From the NCBI RefSeq assembly GCF_024172165.1, contig NZ_JAMZEB010000002.1:2749501-2813500 (forward strand): a stretch of 64,000 bases of DNA, written 5' to 3'. The translations under genes and the position numbers were made by a program. This document shows, piece after piece, positions 1-7,443 of this stretch (position 1 is the first letter of the stretch; each line of letters starts with the position of its first letter). The stretch comes from Nonomuraea thailandensis. Lineage in GTDB: Bacteria > Actinomycetota > Actinomycetes > Streptosporangiales > Streptosporangiaceae. The notes under the pieces were generated by a model, which worked only from the letters and a program-made list of their open reading frames with translations, was not told the origin of the DNA and ran no database searches.

Positions 1-158
1 GGACGGCGCCCGGCCCGCGCGGGCCGGTGCTCAAGATCGTGGGCGGGTATGCTGCACTGGACACCGGCAAAGTCATTTGACTGGTGTGACCGCTTCGTGG
101 AGGCGGCCGGGACCCGCCCCATGGTGGGTTCCGGCCACGTCGGAAGGGATCGATCCGG
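1..158. other. Left-edge non-coding stretch
   Basis: I see no convincing gene here. A long open frame that begins near 77 overlaps the better-supported gene at 159 in another frame and has no family signature, so I treat it as a shadow. A TATGCT-like hexamer near 48-53 could be a -10 element for the gene at 159, but it has no convincing -35. Confidence 0.3.
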
Positions 159-470
159 ATGATCGCGCGAACGTGGCGGGGCTGGACCAGGGCCAGCGAC
201 GCCGACGCCTACGTCGACTACCTGTACGAGACCGGGATGGACGCCTACCGCAGGACGCCCGGCAACCGGGGCGCCTATCTGATGCGCCGGGAGGACGGCG
301 ACCGGACCGAGTTCGTGACGCTGACGTTCTGGGACTCGCTCGACTCGGTCAAGGCGTTCGCCGGGCAGCAGTACGAGAACGCCGTCTTCTACGACCTCGA
401 CGACAGATATCTGGTGGACCGCGAGACGCACACCCTGCACTACCAGGTCATGCAGGACGGTCAGGCGTAG
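159..470 (+). CDS. Small ABM-like (antibiotic biosynthesis monooxygenase fold) protein
   Basis: This 103-residue protein has the size and pattern of the dimeric alpha/beta ABM/DUF1330-like ferredoxin fold. It starts MIARTWRG and has a central FVTLTFWDSLDSVKAFAG segment and a C-terminal HTLHYQVM strand. In this family the LTFWDSxxSVKAF stretch is the strand and helix lining a small hydrophobic cavity. Known members are cofactor-free oxygenases or simple stress proteins, so the reaction cannot be assigned. The ATG at 159 has a GAAGGGA purine tract somewhat far upstream (about 10 bases). The gene converges on the secreted hydrolase at 538, sharing a nested hairpin with it. No operator of the cluster lies in front of it, so it may be outside the cluster. 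Confidence 0.7.
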   Translation: MIARTWRGWTRASDADAYVDYLYETGMDAYRRTPGNRGAYLMRREDGDRTEFVTLTFWDSLDSVKAFAGQQYENAVFYDLDDRYLVDRETHTLHYQVMQDGQA

Positions 471-540
471 CCGGCCGGCAGCGTGAGTCCCCCGGTTCGC
501 ACGAGCCGGGGGACCTGACGTTCTGGTTGCCGGCCGGCTA
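468..540. terminator. Nested bidirectional terminator-like hairpin
   Basis: There are two perfect nested inverted repeats. The outer arms (13 bp) are 468-480 and 528-540 and include the TAG stop of the gene at 159 and the stop of the hydrolase on the other strand. The inner arms (9 bp, GTCCCCCGG / CCGGGGGAC) are 487-495 and 506-514. It sits exactly between convergent genes. No T-tract follows, as is common in actinomycete terminators. Confidence 0.65.
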
Positions 541-1479
541 CCGGCCGCGCTGGTCGTACAGGCCGTCCGCCATGCGCGGCAGTGGCGCGGGGTAGGCGCC
601 CTGGCCCTCGTCGCTGAACTCTCCGCCGTACGACGCCTGCCACTGGCCGGTCGAGGTGTTCCTGATGGAGGTGTGGGTCAGCGTGCCGCCCTCGGTGTTG
701 TGGCTGTACAGGCCCCAATGGTGGGCGGTGCGGTCGTTGGTCCCCGACTTGGCGCTGACGGTGTCGTCGGTCTCCGAGGCGAGGAAGGTGTAGTCCGTAC
801 CCATCTGGGACTGCGGCTGCTTGCCCAGCCAGCTGATGAAGCCGCTGCCCGGGCGCATGTCGCTGCACTGCTCGTGGGTGACGGCGCACGCGGTCACCAC
901 CGTGCTGCCGATGCCCTGGTGCGGCGTGGCGAACGTGACCATGTCCTCGATGTACAGGAACGGGGGCCAGTCCCTGGGCCAGTCGGTCGCGCCGAGGTCG
1001 TTCCTGTCGATCGTCAGGCCGCTCAGGTCGGGCGCGGGCTTGCCCACGCCGTACCTGTTGACGCCTTCGACGGCCGCCTTGGCCACCAGCCCGCCCATGG
1101 AGTGGGTCACGACGTCGATGGCCACGTCATGGCTCGAGTACAGGTAGTAGACGGTCCACGCGAACTGGCGGCCGACCTCCTGGATGCGCGTGTCGGTGGT
1201 GCCCTGGAGCCTGAGGTCGCAGTTGGTCGCCTTGTTGTAGTACCCGAAGGTGACGACGTCGCCCCAGCCGTTGGCGTTGAGCCACTGCTCGGCGCTGTTC
1301 CACGCGCCGGAGCAGCTGATGTCGGCCTCGCGGTCGAACCCGTGGACCATGACGGTGACCCGGTGTCCGTCGCCGCGCGCGGGCGCCGCCGACGCGGCCG
1401 GCGCGGTGGCGATCATGGCGGCCGTCACCATGGCGACGACCATGAACAGGACTGAACCGGACCTGGCTAATATGCGCAT
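538..1479 (-). CDS. Secreted alpha/beta-hydrolase (lipase/esterase-like)
   Basis: This is a 313-residue exported serine hydrolase. Residues 1-31 form a Sec signal peptide: MRILAR, a hydrophobic run, then an ASA-type cleavage site near residue 31. The mature part starts with a VMVHGF oxyanion-hole strand (about 43-48). The nucleophile elbow is THSMGG with Ser127. A later ATPHQG segment resembles those of bacterial triacylglycerol lipases and PGAP1-like esterases. Four Cys residues in the mature part suggest disulfides. GGAGAG precedes the ATG. The substrate is unknown. It lies downstream of the minus-strand operon but has its own promoter-like sequence. A role in product maturation is possible but unsupported. 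Confidence 0.8.
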   Translation of the reverse strand: MRILARSGSVLFMVVAMVTAAMIATAPAASAAPARGDGHRVTVMVHGFDREADISCSGAWNSAEQWLNANGWGDVVTFGYYNKATNCDLRLQGTTDTRIQEVGRQFAWTVYYLYSSHDVAIDVVTHSMGGLVAKAAVEGVNRYGVGKPAPDLSGLTIDRNDLGATDWPRDWPPFLYIEDMVTFATPHQGIGSTVVTACAVTHEQCSDMRPGSGFISWLGKQPQSQMGTDYTFLASETDDTVSAKSGTNDRTAHHWGLYSHNTEGGTLTHTSIRNTSTGQWQASYGGEFSDEGQGAYPAPLPRMADGLYDQRGR

Positions 1480-1509
1480 CCACGCTCTCCGTTCGCTGAA
1501 ATCAGAGGC

Positions 1510-1553
1510 AGAGTAGTGGACGGATGATCAGCTGTGAATCGGCTGTTCAAGTG
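1510..1553 (-). promoter_or_regulatory. Putative promoter of the secreted hydrolase, with a StrR-like half site
   Basis: On the minus strand TTCACA (1538-1533) and TACTCT (1515-1510) are 17 bp apart, a reasonable -35/-10 pair about 30 bp before the ATG. Just upstream, at 1553-1545, is CACTTGAAC, identical to the half site in the two operators at 9802 and 16059. The partner half 11 bp away is absent, so this may be chance or a weak single site. Confidence 0.35.
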
Positions 1554-1562
1554 CGGCGTCAG

Positions 1563-2237
1563 TCAGAGGGTGAGGTAGGCGCAGGCGCGCAGGCGGGCCG
1601 GCGAGCCGGGGTCCGGTACGACGCGTATCCGGGTGTAGTGGGCGGCGGGGGGCGGCGCGGCGGGGAGGTGGCGCAGGAGCAGGCGGCCGGTGCCGGGGAG
1701 GAGGCCGTCCAGGGCCGCTTCCGCGATCAGGTGGTTGACGTGGACCAGGTAGTCCTCAAGCGGGAGCCCGGCGACGGGGACGTCGAGGCGGGCCGTGGTG
1801 TTCCCGTTCCCCAGAGGGACCTCCTCGGTGAGGGGGGCGGTGAGGCCCCGGAGGCCGCGGAACGGGCGCAGCAGACGGCGGAGTCCTTCGCGGGAGCTCA
1901 GCGGGGCGGGGGCGTACCAGGCGATGGAGCCGTCGGGGGAGAGATGGTCGAAGGGGTGACGATCGGCCAGGTTGCGGGGGTCGCCGGCGAGGAAGATCGT
2001 GCGGGTGAAGGCGGCGTACCAGGGGCGGCCCCGCGCATCGGGGAGGGTGGCGGCGAAGCGGTACGCGTCGGCGGCGAACGTGGCGGGGTCGAACGCGCGC
2101 AGGACCGCGATCACGCCGACGTCCCGCGTCGTGCGCGGGCCGGTGGGGCGGGCGTCGCGGACGCGGGCGAGTCTCGCTTCGAGGTGAGCGCGCAGGGTCC
2201 GCTGATCGGGAGCGTCCGGTGGAGCCGAGGGTGTCAT
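1563..2237 (-). CDS. Hypothetical protein, last gene of the pdh operon
   Basis: I do not recognise this 224-residue protein. I chose the ATG at 2237 (MTPSAPPDAPDQ) because GGAAGG sits 7 bases before it. The longer in-frame ATG at 2273 has no ribosome-binding site. The N-terminus is Pro/Ala-rich and is followed by a mostly soluble Arg/Leu/Ala-rich body with a DRHPFDHLSPDGS segment and two EEVPLGNGNT/VHVNHLI-like strands. No signal peptide or membrane segment is visible. It follows the thymidylate-kinase-like gene by about 50 bp on the same strand and is probably co-transcribed. The coding assignment rests on codon bias and placement. Confidence 0.6.
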   Translation of the reverse strand: MTPSAPPDAPDQRTLRAHLEARLARVRDARPTGPRTTRDVGVIAVLRAFDPATFAADAYRFAATLPDARGRPWYAAFTRTIFLAGDPRNLADRHPFDHLSPDGSIAWYAPAPLSSREGLRRLLRPFRGLRGLTAPLTEEVPLGNGNTTARLDVPVAGLPLEDYLVHVNHLIAEAALDGLLPGTGRLLLRHLPAAPPPAAHYTRIRVVPDPGSPARLRACAYLTL

Positions 2238-2289
2238 GGGCCGGCCTTCCAAGGCGGGGGCGGCTTCGGGCATATGGGGTGGTGAGGGG

Positions 2290-3174
2290 TCACAAGCCGG
2301 CGAGCCGGGCTACTTCGGCGGCGACGTCGTGGGGCGGGCGGTGGTCGGCGCGGACCCGGTGCACGCGTACCGACGTGAAGGTCCGGAGGGCCTTGTCGTA
2401 GCCGTCCCTGATCAAGGGGAGCAGGTCGGCGCGTTCGTGAGGCTCCAGGCGGCGGTCGCGGGCTCTCAACCGGCGCAGGGCCTCGGTGACGTCGATGTCG
2501 AGCAGGATCGCCACGTCGGGCGGCGTCACCGCGAAACGGGTGGCGAACTCGCTCACCATGGCCTCGGGCGGCAGGGTGAGCAGGCCGACCAGCTCTTCGC
2601 CCAGGGTGTCGAGCCGCGGTGCCCGTCCTCCCGTACGGCGGGCGAGGGCCTGGCACCACGCGAGGGCCGCCTGGACGGCGGGGGCGGGCATGCGCGCGAG
2701 CTGTCGTCGCAGGACGGCGGGGCGGCCGGGTGCGACGACCGCGCCGATGGCCCGGCGGTAGAGCGGCAGGTAGGTGAGCGTGTCGATGAGCGGATGCCGC
2801 TCGGTGATGATCGCGCCGGTCTGCTGGCCGGTGAAGAAGCGCTCCGCCACACCGTACGTGCACATCTGCAGGTAGAGGACGGCGAGCTTCAGGTCGGGAC
2901 TGCCGAGGCGGTCGGCCTCCGCGGACAGGACGTCGAGGTGCCGGGACAACTCCCCGAGGGGGCCGCCGGGATTCTCGTGGGGGCGCAGGCACGACAGGAC
3001 GACGTGGGGGCGGGCCGCGGGGGAGCGCCGGGCGAGCAGGCGGGCGCATGTGCTCTTGCCGGACCCGTCGATGCCGAGCAGCGCCACCCGTACCGGTGGG
3101 GCGGGCGTCGTGTCCGGGGCCGGGCGGGCGCTGTTCGGGTCGGCCGGTGGCGCGGTCGTCACGGGATCAGGCAT
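2290..3174 (-). CDS. Thymidylate-kinase-like P-loop kinase
   Basis: This 294-residue P-loop NTPase has a Walker A motif GIDGSGKST at residues 34-42 after a 27-residue Pro/Ala-rich extension. It continues with an ITERHPLIDTL segment (the DRY/ERH-like nucleotide-monophosphate region) and a late LLDIDVTEALRRLRARDRRLE segment, matching the LID/Arg region of thymidylate kinases. A housekeeping thymidylate kinase is usually about 210 residues, and this one is longer and divergent. Its ATG overlaps the stop of the HMG-CoA reductase fusion by 8 bp, so the two are translationally coupled. I infer a cluster-specific small-molecule kinase rather than dTMP synthesis, with substrate unknown. Family fold is confident and substrate is not. 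Confidence 0.8.
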   Translation of the reverse strand: MPDPVTTAPPADPNSARPAPDTTPAPPVRVALLGIDGSGKSTCARLLARRSPAARPHVVLSCLRPHENPGGPLGELSRHLDVLSAEADRLGSPDLKLAVLYLQMCTYGVAERFFTGQQTGAIITERHPLIDTLTYLPLYRRAIGAVVAPGRPAVLRRQLARMPAPAVQAALAWCQALARRTGGRAPRLDTLGEELVGLLTLPPEAMVSEFATRFAVTPPDVAILLDIDVTEALRRLRARDRRLEPHERADLLPLIRDGYDKALRTFTSVRVHRVRADHRPPHDVAAEVARLAGL

Positions 3175-5689
3175 CGGGGCACTCCGTCGTGGCGTCCTCG
3201 ATGGCGATCAGGCGCAGGGTCGTGGCCATGACCCGGCCCAGGAACGGCAGCTCCCGCTGGGTGTGCACCATGACGTACACGAGCAGCCTCGTCACCGCGA
3301 AGTCCCACAGCGCCAGGCGGTAGCCCTCGCGCCACTCCTCCGGCTTGCCCAGGTGGCCCACGGCCTGCCGGTGCAGGTCGAGGAGCTCCGTGACCCGCGA
3401 CTCGCCGGCGTCCGGTGGCAGCACGAAGGCCAGCAGCTCCGCCAGGTCCCGCTGCGGGACGTGCAGCGTCGCCAGTTCCCAGTCGTAGGCGACCAGGCGA
3501 GGGGCGGATGAGTGCAGGGCCGCGTCCGGATGTTCCGGGGCGAAGGGGACCGGTCGGGTGGCCGGCGAGTGAGGGCCCGGCGAGTGAGGGTCCGGCGAGT
3601 GGGGGCCGGAGAAGTGAGTGCCGGGGGAGTGGGGGGTGGGGGAGCGCAGGGCGATGTTGCGGGGGTTGAAGTCGTTGTGGACCAGGGTGCGGGGCATGGA
3701 CTCCAGCCGCCCCCACCACCGCGGGATCTCCTCGACGATCCGGCGGAGCCGGCGCGCCGAGGCGGCGTCCACCAGCTCCGGGTGCTCGGTCGCCGCGTGT
3801 TCCAGCAACGCGCCCCACAACTCCCGCATGGCCGTCATCCGCTCCGCGCTCTGCACCGGCCCCAGCCAGGCGCGCAGCTCGTCGTGACGGCCGAGGAAGG
3901 CCGCGTGCACGCCCGCGATCCCGCGCACGGCCGCGGCCAGGTGCTCCGGGCGCCACTGCTCCGGGGTGCCGGCGCTGTCCAGGTGCAGCACGCCGGGCCC
4001 GAGGCGTTCCATGGCGATGACGTACGCCTCCCGCGCCGCGTCCTCGTGCACCCCGTACGCGCGGGGCAGCACCGCCCGCAACGCCGGCTCCGCGTGGCGG
4101 TACACGGCGAGCTCACGGGTGTGCAGGCCGGTGAAGCCCGTCCAGTCGCGCCAGCGCGGGTACAGGTCGGCCACCTGGCCCCCGCACAGCGAGGCGAGCT
4201 TGGCGGCCTCGATGATCACTTCCTGGTCGAGGGGTTTGACCTTGAGCACCAGGTCCGTCGACCCGTCGGCGTCGTCCCGCCGCCAGGCCACGCGGACCGG
4301 GAAGATGCCCGTGGTCTTGCGGCGGTCGGCCCGGGCGGTGAGCTCGGTGATGAGGCTCGATCCCGGCGCGTGGTCGATCCAGGTGACATCGGTGACCTCC
4401 AGGCCGGGCGCGTTCATGGCCTGGGCCAGCATGGGCCGCAGCAGGGGGGCGCCGAGGTCGTCGCGGCTCAGCCAGTCGACCCGCCGGCCGCGGCCGAGCC
4501 GTTCGTGCGCGTCGGCGAACTGGCCCCCGGCCACGGCCGCCATCGTGGACAGGTTGAGCGCGAGCGCGAACCCGCAGATGATCTCCGCGAAGCGGGCGGC
4601 GTGGCCCTCGCCCCGGCAGCCGAGCACGTCCAGGTAGTCGCTCTGGCGCACCAGCCTGGTGCCGCCCCCGACCACCCCGGTGACCAGGCTCGGCAGGACC
4701 AGCGTGGCCCGTACGTCGCCCTCGGACACGTCCACGGAGAACAGGCCGGTGCCGGACTCGTACACGCTGGCGATGTCCTGCCCGGTCGCGACGAAGATGG
4801 CCGCGATGACGTTCGCCGCGTCGATGTCGTGCCCCGCCATGCCGGCCTGCTGGCCGGCGAGCACGCTGTGCCGGTAGAGCCGGTCGATCGCCTCCGGCGT
4901 GCTCTTGAGCACGCGGCGCACGGTCGTGCGGTCCAGCACGCACTCGGCCGCGACCCGGGTGCCGCGGCCGGAGATCATGTTGAGGTGGGTGAACTTCTTG
5001 TCGCCGCTCAGGTTCGCCTCGATCGCGAACCAGGCCGGCGCGAGCCCCGGCATGGTGGCCAGCCGGTCGTTGATCCACCGGCAGGCCCGCCAGGTGGCGG
5101 CGGTGGTCATGTTCTGGCCGCCCGCGTCGGCGGTCTCGTACACGAACCGCAGGTGTACGGCCCTGCCGAGCTGCACCGGGTCGACCGCCGTCAGCCGCGA
5201 GTGCGCCGACACCTCCGCCACCCGCCGGTCCAGCTCGTCCTTGCACGTCACGATCCAGCGGGCGAACTCGGCCGCCGCCCCCAGCCCCGCGAACTCGAAC
5301 ACGGGCGCCCGCGTCATCCGCTGCGCGATGACCTGGCTCGTCACCCCGCCCGCCAGCGTGATCGCCTTGGCGCCGCGCGCGACCGAGGCGACCAGGGCGC
5401 CCTCGGTGGTGGCCAGCGGCGCCGTCACCATGCCCTGCGCGTGGCGGCCGGTGAACAACATCGGCCCGGCCAGGCCGACGGGCACGTCCACGACGCCGAC
5501 GAAGTTCTCCAGGTTGCCCGGCAGCGAGCGCGGGTCGATGGTCGACTGCTCAAGGGAGCGCAGTGAGGCGTTCGTGGTCGTCCGCAGCCAGGCGAGCAGC
5601 TCCCGCCGGGCCCGCTCGGTGTACTGGCCGCGGCCGGGCAGGCCGGGGTACGACGTCCCCCGCGGCGAGGGCTCGGCCGTGTCGGTCAA
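3167..5689 (-). CDS. HMG-CoA reductase - APH-type phosphotransferase fusion
   Basis: This is an 840-residue two-domain protein. Residues about 20-400 are a class I-like HMG-CoA reductase. They retain the Glu of LENFVG (E61), a DAGGQNM motif (188-194), the Lys pair of SGDKK (K231/K232), the Asp of TGQD (D305) and a late His (H395), matching the Glu/Lys/Asp/His catalytic set. Residues about 440-840 are an aminoglycoside/choline-kinase-like domain with VLKVKP (likely ATP lysine), HNDFNPRN (671-678, catalytic D673) and YDWE (D736). A PHSPG repeat (about 684-710) is inserted between the last two. The start is TTG at 5689, with GGAGG 7 bases before it and a TTGA overlap with the upstream stop, so the longer upstream frame is a shadow. 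Known HMG-CoA reductases make mevalonate. The kinase fusion suggests the alcohol is then phosphorylated, which is inference. Confidence 0.85.
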   Translation of the reverse strand: MTDTAEPSPRGTSYPGLPGRGQYTERARRELLAWLRTTTNASLRSLEQSTIDPRSLPGNLENFVGVVDVPVGLAGPMLFTGRHAQGMVTAPLATTEGALVASVARGAKAITLAGGVTSQVIAQRMTRAPVFEFAGLGAAAEFARWIVTCKDELDRRVAEVSAHSRLTAVDPVQLGRAVHLRFVYETADAGGQNMTTAATWRACRWINDRLATMPGLAPAWFAIEANLSGDKKFTHLNMISGRGTRVAAECVLDRTTVRRVLKSTPEAIDRLYRHSVLAGQQAGMAGHDIDAANVIAAIFVATGQDIASVYESGTGLFSVDVSEGDVRATLVLPSLVTGVVGGGTRLVRQSDYLDVLGCRGEGHAARFAEIICGFALALNLSTMAAVAGGQFADAHERLGRGRRVDWLSRDDLGAPLLRPMLAQAMNAPGLEVTDVTWIDHAPGSSLITELTARADRRKTTGIFPVRVAWRRDDADGSTDLVLKVKPLDQEVIIEAAKLASLCGGQVADLYPRWRDWTGFTGLHTRELAVYRHAEPALRAVLPRAYGVHEDAAREAYVIAMERLGPGVLHLDSAGTPEQWRPEHLAAAVRGIAGVHAAFLGRHDELRAWLGPVQSAERMTAMRELWGALLEHAATEHPELVDAASARRLRRIVEEIPRWWGRLESMPRTLVHNDFNPRNIALRSPTPHSPGTHFSGPHSPDPHSPGPHSPATRPVPFAPEHPDAALHSSAPRLVAYDWELATLHVPQRDLAELLAFVLPPDAGESRVTELLDLHRQAVGHLGKPEEWREGYRLALWDFAVTRLLVYVMVHTQRELPFLGRVMATTLRLIAIEDATTECPDA
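3559..3640 (-). repeat. 15-bp in-frame tandem repeat in the APH domain
   Basis: Imperfect 15-bp units encode PHSPG/PHSPD repeats (about five copies) between the HNDFNPRN and YDWE motifs of the phosphotransferase domain. This is a low-complexity loop insertion that keeps the frame. Confidence 0.75.
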
Positions 5690-7359
5690 CGCTCTGCCTC
5701 CGTACCTGAGAGGACACGTGTCCACGCGCCCGGATCGTCCCTGAACACCCGGTCCTTGACCCGGGTGGGCCGCTCGCCGTCCTCCACCCGGCGCCGCCAC
5801 TCCCGCCAGAACGCCTCCACGGGCACCGCGTGCACCAGCGGCTCGGCCAGGGCGCCCGACCGGCGGGCGGCGGCGTACCCGGGCGCCTCGCGGCACAGCT
5901 CCTCGTCGAGCGCGGTGGTGAAGGCCCGCGTCCGCGGCGGCGGCGTGGCGAAGGCGACGGCCGCATCGTGGCGGGACGCATCGGTGCCGGCCCGGTACAT
6001 CACCTGGCGGACGGCCACGCCGGTCGTCTCGCCGGCCGCCGCCACCGCCCGCAGCACGTGCGACTCGCGGACCCGTTCGCCCGCCACGGACACCAGGCCG
6101 TCGCGGCACGAGTACTCCACCACCGGCGTCGACCCGACGAACCCCACCACCTTGACGATGTCGCGCACCGCGCACCGGTACAGGCCGCCGACGTGCGAGA
6201 CCACCACGTGGTACTCCTGGCCTTCCTCCAGCTCGTGCGGCTCCAGGGTGTCGGTCCACGGCTCGATCCGCTCGTCGGCCGGGACGAACTCGTACAGGCA
6301 GCCGGACACCATCAGCGCCCCGCCCGACGCGCGGCCGGACAGGGGGACGGCCAGCGGCCCCTCCGACGACCCGATCGGCGCCGGACGGATGTGCAGGCCG
6401 GCGCCGTACTCCTCGCGCAGGCCCGGCAGGTACAGCCTGGACACGTAGGTGTTCCAGGTCAGGAGGAGCTCCAGGCGCGGCCACAGGTCGGCGGGGCGCA
6501 GCGTGCCGCGCCGGGCGGCGGCCCGCTCCAGGCCGGCCGCCCGGCCGGGATCGGGTGGCCGGATCGCCAGGCCGCCCACCGTCCCGTCCCTGATCTCCCG
6601 CACCATGCGGGGCCACCAGTGGGCGAGCTGGTGGGGCAGCGCGGCCGCGATCGCCGGGTTGACCGCGATGATCCCCCGTACGTCGTGCTCGGCGGCCATC
6701 CGGAGCCGCAGGTAGCAGCGCTCCCACGGGCCGGCGCCGGCCAGTTCCTCCGGCAGCCGGCTCCACGGCGCCCGGTTGCCGAGCCCGACGGCGAGGTCCT
6801 CGCCCGCCTTGGCGAAGTCGAGCTGGCTGGGGCCGATGTGCGGCCGGCCGCCGAGCGTCGCGGCCGCCGGTGAATGAGGGTCCTGCCACAGGTTGAGCAC
6901 GGTGTCGTCGCGGGTGGGCAGATCGGGATGGTGCCGTACGAGCTGCGCGAAACCCGCGAAGTAGAACGGCAGGAAGCAGCGGCGCAGGAACCCGGCCGTC
7001 ACCGGGATGCTCTTCTCCCCGCCCGTGGTGCCGCTGCTGGCGAAGAACGCCGTGGGCTCCTCGCTCGTCAGCACCCCGCGCTCCCCGGCGTGCACCCGCT
7101 CCAGCCACGGCCGGAACTCCTCGTGCCCGCGGATCGGCGTCGCCCGCCGGTACCCGGCCGCGTCGCGCACCGCGGGCAGGCCGTGCTCCCGGCCGAAGGC
7201 GGTGTCCCCGTTCGTGGCGAGGAGCTCGGCCAGCACCGCGGCCTGGGCGGCGCGCGGGTCGTCCAGCGAGGCCAGGGCCTTGCCGCTCTCCAGCAACACC
7301 CGCCGCCGGTACGCCTCGGCACGTTCGGCGGCGGAGGCGAAGGTACGGTCGGTGGTCAT
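5686..7359 (-). CDS. GH3-family acyl-adenylating enzyme
   Basis: This 557-residue protein is of the GH3 (auxin-conjugating) branch of the ANL adenylating superfamily. The ATP loop FFASSGTTGGEKSIPVT lies near residues 109-125. Further family marks are PIGSSEGPL, the YEFVP segment and GGLYRCAVRDIVKVVGF (the GLYRYxxGDxV region). Known GH3 enzymes adenylate a carboxylic acid and transfer the acyl group to an amino acid amine. The acid here is unknown. Its TGA overlaps the TTG start of the HMG-CoA reductase fusion, so the two are coupled. GGGAGG is very close to the ATG. In an NRPS cluster it could activate or amidate a side acid, possibly one made by its neighbours, which is inference. Family assignment is strong. 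Confidence 0.85.
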   Translation of the reverse strand: MTTDRTFASAAERAEAYRRRVLLESGKALASLDDPRAAQAAVLAELLATNGDTAFGREHGLPAVRDAAGYRRATPIRGHEEFRPWLERVHAGERGVLTSEEPTAFFASSGTTGGEKSIPVTAGFLRRCFLPFYFAGFAQLVRHHPDLPTRDDTVLNLWQDPHSPAAATLGGRPHIGPSQLDFAKAGEDLAVGLGNRAPWSRLPEELAGAGPWERCYLRLRMAAEHDVRGIIAVNPAIAAALPHQLAHWWPRMVREIRDGTVGGLAIRPPDPGRAAGLERAAARRGTLRPADLWPRLELLLTWNTYVSRLYLPGLREEYGAGLHIRPAPIGSSEGPLAVPLSGRASGGALMVSGCLYEFVPADERIEPWTDTLEPHELEEGQEYHVVVSHVGGLYRCAVRDIVKVVGFVGSTPVVEYSCRDGLVSVAGERVRESHVLRAVAAAGETTGVAVRQVMYRAGTDASRHDAAVAFATPPPRTRAFTTALDEELCREAPGYAAARRSGALAEPLVHAVPVEAFWREWRRRVEDGERPTRVKDRVFRDDPGAWTRVLSGTEAER

Positions 7360-7380
7360 GGCCCTCCCGGTCGTGGACTC

Positions 7381-7429
7381 TCGGTGGTCGGTGGTCGGTG
7401 GTCGGTGGTCGGTGGTGGGTGGTCGGTCG
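7381..7429. repeat. Heptanucleotide tandem repeat
   Basis: Five perfect TCGGTGG copies (7381-7415) are followed by two degenerate ones. They lie in the 84-bp gap before the GH3 gene, so the minus-strand transcript carries a CCACCGA repeat in the spacer. Confidence 0.85.
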
Positions 7430-7443
7430 GTGATCAGTGAGCG

